Shown here one piece after another: positions 28,484-37,272 of a stretch of DNA of 64,000 nucleotides. The DNA comes from Frankia sp. QA3 (GTDB lineage Bacteria; Actinomycetota; Actinomycetes; Frankiales; Frankiaceae): contig NZ_CM001489.1 of assembly GCF_000262465.1 (NCBI RefSeq), forward strand, positions 7,229,436 to 7,293,435, given 5' to 3'. Numbering within the stretch: position 1 is the first letter of the stretch; every line of letters starts with the position of its first letter. The notes below the pieces were generated by a model that made no database searches, had not been told where the DNA came from, and worked only from the letters and a program-made list of their open reading frames with translations. Both the position numbers and the translations under genes were made by a program.

Positions 28484-29398
28484 ATGACAGCAGCACCGGA
28501 TGACGCCGCGAGGTTATCGGGCATCTCCAGCGCATCGCCGCCCGCCGAGCCCGCCGTCGACCCGGCCGGCGCGCCGGCGCGGCAGCGGGATGCGGCGGTC
28601 GGGGGGCGCTTCGCCGGGACGGTCGTCCTGGTCACCGGCGCCGGGCGGGGGCTCGGCCGCACGATCGCCGAGGAGTTCGCCGTCGAGGGCGCCACGGTCG
28701 TCGTCGCCGCCCGGACCGCCCGCTACGGCGAGCGCACCGTGCGGGAGTTCCGCGAGCGGGGACTGTCGGCCTCCCTGGTCCTCGGTGACCTGGCCGAGCG
28801 GGCCGACGTCGCGAGGATGTTCGACGAGGCGGTCGCCCGGCACGGGGCGTTGGACGTGGTCGTCCACAGCGCCGCCGACAACGCCCAGGGCCTGCTCGCC
28901 GAGATCGACGACGACGCGCTCGACTACCTGCTGCGCAGCAACGTCTACGCGTTGCACTGGATCACCCGGGCGGCGGTGCCGCACCTGAGCCGGTCGAAGC
29001 TCCCCGGGCGGATGATCTTCATCTCGTCCGGTGCGGCGAACCGGGTCTTCTCGCCCGGCCTGAACGCCTACGGCTCCACGAAGGCGTATCTGGAGTCGTT
29101 CGCCCGCGGCCTGGCCGGCGAGCTCGGCCCGCTCGGCGTGCGGGTCAACGTCGTCGGACCCGGCCTGACCGTGACCGAACGGATGCTCGGCCACCTCACT
29201 CACGCCCAGGCCGACGCGCTGGCCAGCACCTACCCGCTCGGCCGCGCCGGCCTGCCCGAGGAGATCGCCGCGGCGGTCCTGTTCCTTGCCTCGCGGGAGG
29301 CGTCCTACATCACCGGCGCATCCCTGCTCGTCGACGGCGGGGCGAGCATGGTCCCCTTCCCGGCCCGCGGTGCCATGAACGACTCCGCCGGCCACTGA
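28484..29398 (+). CDS. Short-chain dehydrogenase/reductase (SDR)
   Basis: 304 residues from ATG 28484, with GGAGGAGC just upstream. A 45-residue Ala/Pro-rich leader precedes the Rossmann start FAGTVVLVTGAGRGLGRTI. The catalytic parts are FISSGAANR (Ser) and YGSTK (Tyr, Lys), then VRVNVVGPGLTVTERML and SLLVDGGASM. It reduces or oxidises an unknown carbonyl or alcohol with NAD(P). The 3' end is duplicated: a 16-bp unit that includes the stop codon is repeated twice more downstream. Confidence 0.87.
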   Translation: MTAAPDDAARLSGISSASPPAEPAVDPAGAPARQRDAAVGGRFAGTVVLVTGAGRGLGRTIAEEFAVEGATVVVAARTARYGERTVREFRERGLSASLVLGDLAERADVARMFDEAVARHGALDVVVHSAADNAQGLLAEIDDDALDYLLRSNVYALHWITRAAVPHLSRSKLPGRMIFISSGAANRVFSPGLNAYGSTKAYLESFARGLAGELGPLGVRVNVVGPGLTVTERMLGHLTHAQADALASTYPLGRAGLPEEIAAAVLFLASREASYITGASLLVDGGASMVPFPARGAMNDSAGH

Positions 29399-29431
29399 CT
29401 CTGCCGGCCACTGACTCCGCCGGCCACTGAC
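29384..29431. repeat. Three tandem 16-bp units spanning the SDR stop codon
   Basis: TCCGCCGGCCACTGAC (29384-29399), a one-base variant (29400-29415) and a perfect copy (29416-29431). The first unit contains the SDR stop codon; each later unit adds another TGA, in a different frame. Confidence 0.85.
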
Positions 29432-29443
29432 CCGGCCGGATGG

Positions 29444-29650
29444 TTACAGATTCCTTTCCCTCCGGTCAGCCATGGGAAGACGGACCTCGGTCAGGAAGAA
29501 ATCGTCGATCCTGCGCACCACCTCGGTGAACTGATCGAGATTGGCGGGTTTGGTGACGAAGGCGTTGGCCTGCAGGTCGTAGCAGGCGGCGACATCCGCC
29601 GCCGCGGCCGATGCGGTGAGCACGACGGTGGGGATCGACCGTGGACTGAA
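29444..29650 (-). pseudogene. C-terminal remnant of a response-regulator receiver domain
   Basis: In the frame closing at TAA 29444-29446 the translation reads SIPTVVLTASAAAADVAAC, then LQANAFVTKPANLDQFTEVV and RRIDDFFLTEVRLP. This is beta4 to alpha5 of a single-domain receiver of the phytochrome-regulator type (TKP lysine present). The first half, including the phospho-acceptor Asp, is absent and no start codon with a ribosome site fits. Roughly 65 residues survive. Confidence 0.7.
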
Positions 29651-29989
29651 CCTCCTCGCGCCCGAATCCTGCCTTCATTCGTGCACGTAACACCATTTCT
29701 TTGGAAGCCGCCGCCGGCTCCGGGGTGCCGAGGGGCTCGGGTGGCCTGCTTGGGGGGCGGTGCCCGTCCGGGTTCGCCCCGGACCGGGAGTGTCCCGCGT
29801 GAACCGGAGGCGAGAACGCCGCCGGAGATTCTCGTCGGCGGTGGGAAAGCGGTCGGCTCCGGGTATAACCAGAGCCGCCGGCGACCAGCGGATCGGAAAG
29901 GCAGCCGATTTCCGGGTGGCGCCGCGTCGCGGTCGGCTGCGCTGGCTTCTCTCGCGCCGCGGACCGCGGCCGGCGAGAAAAAGCGGGGT

Positions 29990-32683
29990 GTGGCAGTGGG
30001 ATGCGGCGAACCGGTCCTCTGGGGAATCTCCTTCGACGCGACCCCCATCTCGGGCGTGGTGGTCGAGTTCGTGAAGACCGCCCGGATTCTCCACCAGCGC
30101 GGCTACCGCGTCCACCTTGATCTCGGGTATGACGTGAAGGCCGACAAGAACGCCTTCTTCCAGCCCTATCGCGACGAGGCCGCGTTGTTGCCGGACTGGG
30201 TCCGACTGGCCCGGATCGACGGTCTCGACTCCGTGCCGGGATATGACGCGGATTTCGTGACGGCCGTGTTGCGGGAGGTGGTCCAGACCGGTGACGAGCG
30301 GCTGGCGTCGCGGATCGAAAAGGTCGCCGAGCAGATCAGCCGCCGTATCGTCGCTACCTGGCGGCGGCTCGGAGTCTCGTTCGTGCTGGTGGAGAACGGC
30401 ACACTGCCGGAGAACATCACCTACACCCGGGCGCTCTACCTGGCCATCGAACGGTACGGGCGCGCCGAGGGGCTCGGCCGGTTCGTGTTCTGGCGTGACC
30501 ACGATCTGATGTGGCAGAGCGAGCCGGGCGCGGACAAGTACGGCTCCTTCCCCTACCCGCACGCGGTCGCCCCCGTGGACTCGCCGCACATCCAGTATCT
30601 GGTGCAGCACGCCGAGGCCCGGCGCCGGATGCTGCACTGGCGGCCCGGCCTGCGCAACCTCGCGGTGCTGCCGAACACGTTCAGCGCGCCGCCGGCCGTC
30701 GTCGACGAGCACAACGCCGGTTTCCGTCGGGCCTACGGCATTCCGGCGCAGGCGCTCCTCATCGCCCGGCCCACCCGGCTCATCCCGCAGAAACGGATCG
30801 ACCGCGACATCCATCTCCTCGCGGCGCTGCTCGCCCGTCCGCGGCTGCCCGCCGACGTCCACCTGTTCGTCACCGGCGACCGGGCGGAATCCCCGGCCGA
30901 GTACGCGCGTCTGGCCGGGCTCGCCCGGCGGCTGGGGGTGGCCGACCGGGTCGTGTTCGGTGGCTGGCTCGCCCCGCATTCCGGTGAGGTGGGCCGGCCG
31001 GCCGGGGGCGGCTACTCCGTGGGGGATCTGTTCGCCCACGCCGACCTGGTGTCGTTTCTGACCTCCGGCGACTACGAGAGCTACGGCAATCCGATCGGGG
31101 AGGCCATCGCCGCCGGCGTCCCGTACATCACCACCGGCTACGACCTGTACGACACGGTGTACGGCAGCGCGGGATTCCGGGCACCGGTGATGGATCTCGC
31201 GGCCGGCGACCTGCCGACCCCGGATTTCGTCGACGCCGTCGCGGACCTGCTGGTCGACGCCGAGACCCGCCGGCGGACCGTCGCCGTCAACCACCGGCTC
31301 GGCGCCCGGCGTCTCGCCCGCAACCGCCGTCAGGCCGAGGCCCTGCTCGACGGGATGGCCGGGCTCGACGGGATGGCCGGGCCGGCGCTGGCGCCGCGGC
31401 CCGGGCCGATGGACGCCGGCGTCCGGATGAGCGTCGTGCTGCCGGTCTACAACGAGGCCGCGAACCTGCCGGCGGTGCTGGCGTCCCTGTACGACCAGTG
31501 CCGCGACGACGGGGCGCCGCTGCGGGACAGGGCGCCGTACGAGGTGGTGATCGTCGACAACAACTCCACCGACGCCACCGTCGACGTCGCCCGCCGGTTC
31601 GCCGCCGCGCACCCCGATCTCCCCCTCCAGGTGATCCACGAGGACGAGCAGGGGGTCGCCTGCGCCCGCCGGGCGGGCATGCAGTTCGCGGTCGCGCGCA
31701 GCCGGGCCCGGCCCGACGCCGAACCGGCCCGGCGTTTCTACCTGGTCTCCGCGGACGCGGACTGCCGCGTCGACCCGACCTGGCTGTGGGAGCTGTTCGT
31801 CGCCATGGAGGCGGGCAAGGCGGCGATCGGGGTCTGCGACTACTACTACCGCGCCGACCATTTCGCCGGCCGGCCGCGGTTGTGGGACGCGATCGAACGC
31901 ACCCTGCGCTGCCGCTCGGTGACCTTCCGCCTGTTCGGGGGATTCCCCGACGGAAAGGGCTTCGCGGTCGAGCGCGGCGCCTACGAGAAGGTCGGCGGGA
32001 TCGAGATCTTCTACCAGGTGCAGGACGGCCGGTTCGTCCCGCACCTGTCCGACGACTGGGATTTCGGCATCTTGGTGCGGGGATCCGGGGAGGAGATCGT
32101 GTACGCCCCGAGATCGCGGGTCCAGATCAATCCCCGGCGGGTCGACCACGCCCTGGCCGAGGTCATCGCCGGGCGGGCGTACGGCCACGGCGGGACGATC
32201 GTGATGCGCGACATCCGGGACCCCGACCTGACCGCCGACCGGGCTCGGGACCTCACCGCGGCGCAGGCGCGCCAGGCGTGGGAGTTCTCCGTCAAGGACT
32301 TCACGCCGAAGAACACGATCCTGCCCGTGCTGCTCACCCCGTCACTGCTCGACGACGACGCCGTGGCGGCGTTCTTCACGCCGTCGTTGGCCCGGCGGCT
32401 TGGCCGGCGCATCGCCGAGATGACCGACGAGATGCGTGTCGTCGACCTCACCCCGATCCACGCCTACAAGACACCGAGCTACCGGTTGTACTTCGAGTTC
32501 GCCGAGGAGATCTTCGCCCGGCTGCGGGCGACGGCCGGGGCGGACATCGGCCGTCCGCCGCCGCTGCCGGCCTGCCTGCGCGAGGTTCCCGCCCACCGTT
32601 TCCGGGAGTTCGTCCGCTACTACTGCGAGGACCGGGAATCGGGCGCGGCGCACGACTACTTCGGCAACGGCGGGGTGTTCTGA
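29990..32683 (+). CDS. Two-domain glycosyltransferase (GT-B family 4-like plus GT-A family 2)
   Basis: About 897 residues from GTG 29990; upstream in-frame sequence exists but is low-complexity. The N-terminal half is a GT-B retaining type: RPTRLIPQKRIDRDIHLL and FLTSGDYESYGNPIGEAIAA, matching the donor-binding ExxxxxxxE region. A linker with an 18-bp repeat (GLDGMA twice) joins it to a GT-A domain: MSVVLPVYNEAANLPAVLAS, VVIVDNNSTDATVDVA and a VSADADCRVDP metal-binding DxD-like site, followed by about 250 residues of acceptor domain. Both activities in one chain suggest two sequential sugar transfers. It is coupled to a radical SAM gene by a one-base stop/start overlap. Product unknown. Confidence 0.88.
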   Translation: MAVGCGEPVLWGISFDATPISGVVVEFVKTARILHQRGYRVHLDLGYDVKADKNAFFQPYRDEAALLPDWVRLARIDGLDSVPGYDADFVTAVLREVVQTGDERLASRIEKVAEQISRRIVATWRRLGVSFVLVENGTLPENITYTRALYLAIERYGRAEGLGRFVFWRDHDLMWQSEPGADKYGSFPYPHAVAPVDSPHIQYLVQHAEARRRMLHWRPGLRNLAVLPNTFSAPPAVVDEHNAGFRRAYGIPAQALLIARPTRLIPQKRIDRDIHLLAALLARPRLPADVHLFVTGDRAESPAEYARLAGLARRLGVADRVVFGGWLAPHSGEVGRPAGGGYSVGDLFAHADLVSFLTSGDYESYGNPIGEAIAAGVPYITTGYDLYDTVYGSAGFRAPVMDLAAGDLPTPDFVDAVADLLVDAETRRRTVAVNHRLGARRLARNRRQAEALLDGMAGLDGMAGPALAPRPGPMDAGVRMSVVLPVYNEAANLPAVLASLYDQCRDDGAPLRDRAPYEVVIVDNNSTDATVDVARRFAAAHPDLPLQVIHEDEQGVACARRAGMQFAVARSRARPDAEPARRFYLVSADADCRVDPTWLWELFVAMEAGKAAIGVCDYYYRADHFAGRPRLWDAIERTLRCRSVTFRLFGGFPDGKGFAVERGAYEKVGGIEIFYQVQDGRFVPHLSDDWDFGILVRGSGEEIVYAPRSRVQINPRRVDHALAEVIAGRAYGHGGTIVMRDIRDPDLTADRARDLTAAQARQAWEFSVKDFTPKNTILPVLLTPSLLDDDAVAAFFTPSLARRLGRRIAEMTDEMRVVDLTPIHAYKTPSYRLYFEFAEEIFARLRATAGADIGRPPPLPACLREVPAHRFREFVRYYCEDRESGAAHDYFGNGGVF

Positions 32684-34137
32684 TGACCATCGTCGGCGAG
32701 AACGCGGAACTGGCGTCCCTGCGGGAGCTCGACCCGTCGTATCCGGTTCCGACGGTGCTGTCCGTGCTCGGCGCGGCGGAGAACCGGGAACTGCTGGACT
32801 ACGTCGCCCGCGACCCGTTCGGCGCGCACGTCTTCCCGGGCGATCTGGCCGACCATCCGCCGGAGCGGTTCCTCGCCGATCTCACGGAGCAGCTCGCCGA
32901 CACCGCGCCGATCCACCTGTGGTCCTACATTCCGACCTGCTCCTATCGCTGCCGGTTCTGCCAGTACCCGACGGTGCTGGTCACGGGCGAGCCCGCGGTG
33001 GCGGCGGACCGGGCCGCCCGGTGGGTGGACCTGAACATCGCCGAGGCCCGGCTCTGGCTCGACCGGGTGCCCACCCTGGCGGACGCGCCGGTCGGCGAGT
33101 TCAACGTCTTCGGCGGCACACCGTCCCTGCTGCCCGCATCCGCCATCCGGCGGCTCATCGGGTTCTACCGGGAGAACTTCGGCTTCACCCCCGACACCGC
33201 GATCCGTTTCGAGGGCGATCCGAGCAGCCTCACGACCGAGAAGCTGGAGACGCTCGCCGAGCTCGGCGTCACCAAGCTGTCCTGCGGCGTGCAGTCCTTC
33301 GACGACCGGGTCCTGGCGCAGTCCGGCCGGCCGCACACCGGCGCGCGGTGCGTGGAGTTCATCCGGGACGCCCAGCGGCTCGGCTTCGGCTGGATCAGCG
33401 TCGACCTCATGTACGGCCTGCTGGACCAGACCGTCGACAGCGTCCGCCACGACCTCGACGTCATCGTCGACACCGGGCTGACCGCGGTCGTCTGCACGAA
33501 ACTCCACCTGCGGCCGTACGCCGAGACGCGGACCGGGGTCGCCGGGGAGCGGCCGGCGGCCTGGCAGATCCCCGCCTACCGGGACCGGCTCGCCGCGGCC
33601 GGCCACCGCTGGCCGACCCTCGGCGAGCAGTACCAGATGCGCGAGGTGCTCACCGACGGGCTGGCCAGCGCCGGCTACGTGGAGCATCCGACCATGTACT
33701 TCGCCCGCGCCGGCCGCGGCCCCGAGACCTGGAAGTCAATCATGGTGGATCAGGATCGGCAGGAGGCCGAGGTGGCGATCGGACTCGGCGGCAGTTCCAG
33801 CTGCCGCGCCTCGGAGGCGATCACCGAGGTCGCCTGGGGGCGCTACACCGCGGCGGTCGAGGCCGGCCGGCTGCCCCTGGCGTCCGCGACCTCCTTCTCG
33901 CCGGCCGCCCGCGAGTCCCGGGCGGTCCGGATGGCCCTGTCCACCCTGCAACCACTGCGCGACGGCCTGCACCGGGACCGTTTCCCCGGCAGCTCCCTGC
34001 TCGCCGAGCCGTGGAGCGGCCACTTCCGCGCGTTGGCGGACCGCGGGCTGGTCTGCGTCGACGAGGCCGCCGGGACGGTGTCGCTCACCCGGGACGGCCG
34101 CACCCTGGTCGAGGCGATCATCAACACCGTCTGGTGA
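32683..34137 (+). CDS. HemN-like radical SAM protein coupled to the glycosyltransferase
   Basis: 484 residues. The Fe-S motif CSYRCRFC (Cys86, 90, 93; CX3CX2C) and FNVFGGTPSLLP are the HemN-subfamily hallmarks; KLSCGVQSFDDRVL and ISVDLMYGLLDQT continue the barrel. The C-terminal third (DQDRQEAEVAIGLGGSSSC, then a winged-helix-like tail) also resembles HemN. True CPDH would sit with haem genes; here the start ATG 32683 shares a base with the glycosyltransferase stop, so it likely acts on the same product. HemN-like proteins also include methylases, cyclopropanases and haem chaperones, so the reaction is open. The 3' end overlaps the convergent GGDEF gene by 17 bp. Confidence 0.88.
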   Translation: MTIVGENAELASLRELDPSYPVPTVLSVLGAAENRELLDYVARDPFGAHVFPGDLADHPPERFLADLTEQLADTAPIHLWSYIPTCSYRCRFCQYPTVLVTGEPAVAADRAARWVDLNIAEARLWLDRVPTLADAPVGEFNVFGGTPSLLPASAIRRLIGFYRENFGFTPDTAIRFEGDPSSLTTEKLETLAELGVTKLSCGVQSFDDRVLAQSGRPHTGARCVEFIRDAQRLGFGWISVDLMYGLLDQTVDSVRHDLDVIVDTGLTAVVCTKLHLRPYAETRTGVAGERPAAWQIPAYRDRLAAAGHRWPTLGEQYQMREVLTDGLASAGYVEHPTMYFARAGRGPETWKSIMVDQDRQEAEVAIGLGGSSSCRASEAITEVAWGRYTAAVEAGRLPLASATSFSPAARESRAVRMALSTLQPLRDGLHRDRFPGSSLLAEPWSGHFRALADRGLVCVDEAAGTVSLTRDGRTLVEAIINTVW

Positions 34138-35974
34138 GTTCGGCCTCCGCCGGACGCATGATCGCCGCGAGCGCGGTGAGCTCCAGCATGGTCAGGTGGT
34201 TCGCGGTCGGAGGGTGGTTCGTGGTCGGAGGGTGGTGCAGGTCGTCGGTGTGGGCGAGCTGGTTCATGAGCCGGGCGCGCATGGACGTGTCGTAGGCCGT
34301 GCGCTGCCCCGGCCCGGCACGTTTCGCGGCGTACATGGCGATGTCGGCGGCGTCCAGCAACTGTTCGCCGTCCTGCAGGTCCGGGCCGGACAGGGCCAGG
34401 CCGATGCTGCCGCTCAGCACGAACGAGTGGTCGCGCAGCCGGTTCGGCGACTCCAGGGCGGTGAGGACCCGGTCGGCGATGGCCTCGAGGTCCGCGATGC
34501 CGTCCACGTTCTCGCACAGGACGGCGAACTCGTCGCCGGCGAGCCGACCCACCACGTCACCGGGCCGCACCGCCCGCCCCAGCCGGGTGGCGGTGGCCCG
34601 GAGCACCTCGTCGCCGGCCTGGTGGCTCAGGGTGTCGTTGACCGCTTTGAACCCGTCCAGGTCGATGAAGAGCACCCCGACCCGTCTGTCGTCGTGGTGG
34701 GCGCGGCGCAGCGCCCGTTCCAGGCGATCGAGCAGCGCGGTGCGGTTCGGCAGCCCGGTGAGCCCGTCGTGGAGGGAGCGATAGCGGATCTCGCTCTCCA
34801 TCTGGAAGCGGATGGCCGCCGAGCCGAGCACCGCGGCGACGGAATGGAGAAACCGGGCGTCCTGATCGGTGAGCGGGCCCGCGCCCGACGGCCGCCGGAC
34901 CTCGATCATCGCGAGGATTCTGTCGGCTCGCCCGACGGGGACCGTCAGACTGTCGACGCTCACAGTGGTATCGACGCCCGCAGTGGTACCGACGCCCGCA
35001 GTGGTATCGACGCCCGCAGTGGTATCGACCTGCGTCGGGTCGGTGGGGGGCAGCTCGGGCGGTTCGCGTCGATCCTCGCGGGCGAGCAGGCCGAGCCGCT
35101 CTCCGTTCTCATCCAGCTCGTAGGCCTGCACGAGGTCGGCGCCGAGATGGTCGGCCAGCGCCGTCACCGCGTGCTCCCACAACGCGGCCGGGGTCTCGGC
35201 CTCCAGCGCCCGCTGGCCGAGGTCGGCGATGAGCGCCTGCTCGGCGGACCGGACCCGCAGGCTCGCCAGCGCCTGCTGTCGTTCGGTGATGTCGGTGGCC
35301 ACCGCGGCGACCGACCCCACCTCGCCGCCGCCGCCCGGGATGGGCACCAGATGCACGTCGAGGCAGCGCCCGAACGCCTCAATGATCTCGTGGACCCGCT
35401 CCCCGCCCAGCGCCCTGCGCATCATCGAGATCGCCTCGGGGAGATCGGCGAACGTCGTGAAGACGGAGGACGCGCGAGCCTCCGACAACCCCGCCGCGGC
35501 CTCCGGGTTCGCTATCCCCTCGCTGACCAGGACCCGTCCGTTCCGGTCCGCCAGGAACATCGACACCGGGGTGTTCTCCACCACGAGCCGGAGCCGGTCG
35601 TGCGCCGCGATCTCCTCGGACACGTCCTGGAGAGTGGAGAGGAAGTACTCGCCGCCGTCGGGATCGGTCAGCAGCGCGATGGTGGACAGGACATGCACGA
35701 TGGTGCCGTCCGGCCGCAGCACGCGGAGCATCATCCGGGTCCTGGGCTGCCCCGTCGCGAGCCGTAGGCGGGCCTGCGCGGTCCAGCGTTCCCGGTCCTC
35801 CGGGACGGCGACGTCCTCCCAGGTCAGACCGATGACCTCGGACTCGGGGCGGCCGAGGACGGCGCAGGCCGCCGCGTTGGCGCGCCGGATGCGATGGTCC
35901 CGCGCGCCGGTCTCGGTGACCGCTATGTCCAGCACCTCGAAAAGGTCCGGACGCTCCCCCTGCGTCACGACCAC
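34121..35974 (-). CDS. PAS-PAS-GAF-GGDEF signalling protein (probable diguanylate cyclase)
   Basis: 617 residues from GTG 35974. Two PAS domains (about 10-125, with EVIGLTWEDVAVPEDR, and 130-235), a GAF domain (about 245-400) and a GGDEF domain with DGLTGLPNRTALLDRLERAL, FIDLDGFKAVNDTLSHQAGD and active-site loop RLAGDEFAVL (AGDEF in place of GGDEF, a tolerated variant). The GAF contains an in-frame 18-bp repeat expansion (34968-35030: TTAGVDTTAGVG). The C-terminal tail has a second repeat. No EAL domain. It would make cyclic di-GMP in response to an unknown signal; no TM segment is visible, so it is cytosolic. Confidence 0.9.
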   Translation of the reverse strand: MVVTQGERPDLFEVLDIAVTETGARDHRIRRANAAACAVLGRPESEVIGLTWEDVAVPEDRERWTAQARLRLATGQPRTRMMLRVLRPDGTIVHVLSTIALLTDPDGGEYFLSTLQDVSEEIAAHDRLRLVVENTPVSMFLADRNGRVLVSEGIANPEAAAGLSEARASSVFTTFADLPEAISMMRRALGGERVHEIIEAFGRCLDVHLVPIPGGGGEVGSVAAVATDITERQQALASLRVRSAEQALIADLGQRALEAETPAALWEHAVTALADHLGADLVQAYELDENGERLGLLAREDRREPPELPPTDPTQVDTTAGVDTTAGVGTTAGVDTTVSVDSLTVPVGRADRILAMIEVRRPSGAGPLTDQDARFLHSVAAVLGSAAIRFQMESEIRYRSLHDGLTGLPNRTALLDRLERALRRAHHDDRRVGVLFIDLDGFKAVNDTLSHQAGDEVLRATATRLGRAVRPGDVVGRLAGDEFAVLCENVDGIADLEAIADRVLTALESPNRLRDHSFVLSGSIGLALSGPDLQDGEQLLDAADIAMYAAKRAGPGQRTAYDTSMRARLMNQLAHTDDLHHPPTTNHPPTANHLTMLELTALAAIMRPAEAELTRRC

Positions 35975-36084
35975 TCACCCACTCAGCCCACGACCGATCC
36001 AACGGGCCTTGTACCCCGAACGTGCCCATGGTAATCAACCAGGCACAATCCGCATCACTGGCGAAGATGTCGGCGGTAAGCCGT

Positions 36085-36104
36085 TGGTCAACAGGGGTTG
36101 ACCA
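36085..36104. promoter_or_regulatory. Inverted repeat upstream of the PIG-L gene
   Basis: TGGTCAAC (36085-36092) and GTTGACCA (36097-36104) are perfect complements with a 4-bp spacer. The element lies about 180 bp upstream of the deacetylase start and about 110 bp from the divergent GGDEF start, within the shared promoter region. It is a candidate operator for an unknown dimeric regulator. Confidence 0.45.
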
Positions 36105-36228
36105 GTTTCACGTTCGCCGGCTGCCGGCGGGGAGGTCGGAGACGCTCGCTACAGTGATCACGGGCGGAGATCGGGGTCGAGGCGTCTCGTATTCCCGGCG
36201 GAGGCCGAGCTCCGGCCGGGTCACTCTG

Positions 36229-36279
36229 TCGCACGGGAAGACTGGTCGCACGGGAAGACTGGTCGCACGGGGAGACTGA
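36229..36279. repeat. Three 17-bp tandem units in the PIG-L leader
   Basis: TCGCACGGGAAGACTGG is repeated exactly twice and once with changes, ending four bases before the ATG. The last unit supplies the GGGGAGA ribosome site, so copy number could alter the untranslated leader. Confidence 0.8.
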
Positions 36280-36283
36280 CGGG

Positions 36284-37228
36284 ATGGATGTGGCGAAGGC
36301 GGTCCGCCAGGTGATTCCGGGCGATCCGGAGACGGCGCGCGACCGGGTGATGGTGCCGGCGCGCTCGCTGTGGCGCAGGGCCTGGACCCGGCGCGGCATC
36401 GACATCACCTCGTCCATGGCGACGAAATCCTGTCTCGTCGTCGCCCCGCATCCCGACGACGAGACGTTGGGATGCGCGGTGGCCATCCTGCGCAAGCGGG
36501 CCGCCGGCACCCCGGTCACGGTGGTGATCGTCAGTGACGGTTCCCGCGGGGAGCCGGCGACGCTGCCGCCGGCGGAGTTGATCGAGGTGCGCAAGGCGGA
36601 GACCCGCCGGGCCTGTGCCCTGCTCGACGTCGACGAGTCCGATGTGCTCTTCCTCGGCTTCCCCGACGCCGAGCTCACCGACCGGGTGGAGGCCGTCGCC
36701 GCGCGGCTCGGCGAGCTCATCGGGACCCTCGCGCCCCAGCAGATCCTGGCGCCGACCTCGTGCGAGGGGCACCCGGACCACGACGCGACCAACGAGGCGG
36801 TGCGCCGGGCGGTGGCGACGACCGGGTACCGCGGCCAGGTGCTCGAGTACACCGTCTGGTTCTGGACGCACTGGCCCTGGACCCTGGGGTACGGGACGGC
36901 GGGCTGGTCGGCGCAGCGGCTGTTCGTCCAGCCGGTCCACCGGTTGCGGGAACACCGTCCGCTGCTCGTGGACGCGCGCGGCTTGCGGGCGCGCCAGCGC
37001 AGGGCCCTCGCGGAGCACGCCACCCAGGTGGGGGAGGGCGATGCTGGGCCCGACGTCGCTGGGTCTGACGTCGCTGGGCCCGAGGCCGCCGCTCCGGTGA
37101 CCGGCTCCCTGCTCGCGACCCTGGAGAGCCCGTACGAGGTCTACGTCGACGCGGGGGCGCTGCGCCACCTCGACTTCGAACGGCCGTGGCGGTCCGGCCC
37201 CGACCGGCGCGGTGAGCCCTCGGGCTGA
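36284..37228 (+). CDS. PIG-L/LmbE-family N-acetylglucosaminyl deacetylase
   Basis: 314 residues from ATG 36284. The zinc site motifs are present: APHPDDETLG (about residues 53-62) and the distal GHPDHDATNEAV. Family members remove acetyl groups from N-acetylglucosamine conjugates (GlcNAc-PI, GlcNAc-inositol in mycothiol synthesis, antibiotics). A glycosyltransferase of family 4 lies convergent downstream, and GT4 plus PIG-L is the MshA/MshB pairing, but the low similarity in the C-terminal half argues for a different conjugate. The C-terminal region has a repeat of DVAG/SDVAG. A 12-bp hairpin overlaps the stop codon. Confidence 0.88.
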   Translation: MDVAKAVRQVIPGDPETARDRVMVPARSLWRRAWTRRGIDITSSMATKSCLVVAPHPDDETLGCAVAILRKRAAGTPVTVVIVSDGSRGEPATLPPAELIEVRKAETRRACALLDVDESDVLFLGFPDAELTDRVEAVAARLGELIGTLAPQQILAPTSCEGHPDHDATNEAVRRAVATTGYRGQVLEYTVWFWTHWPWTLGYGTAGWSAQRLFVQPVHRLREHRPLLVDARGLRARQRRALAEHATQVGEGDAGPDVAGSDVAGPEAAAPVTGSLLATLESPYEVYVDAGALRHLDFERPWRSGPDRRGEPSG

Positions 37229-37261
37229 CCGGTGCCGCCACCACGACATCCGGTCAGCCCG
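37221..37261. terminator. Bidirectional terminator hairpin
   Basis: CGGGCTGACCGG (37221-37232) and CCGGTCAGCCCG (37250-37261) are perfect complements with a 17-nt loop. The left arm includes the PIG-L stop codon; the right arm ends 12 bp before the convergent glycosyltransferase stop. Confidence 0.65.
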
Positions 37262-37272
37262 CGGGTGTCACC

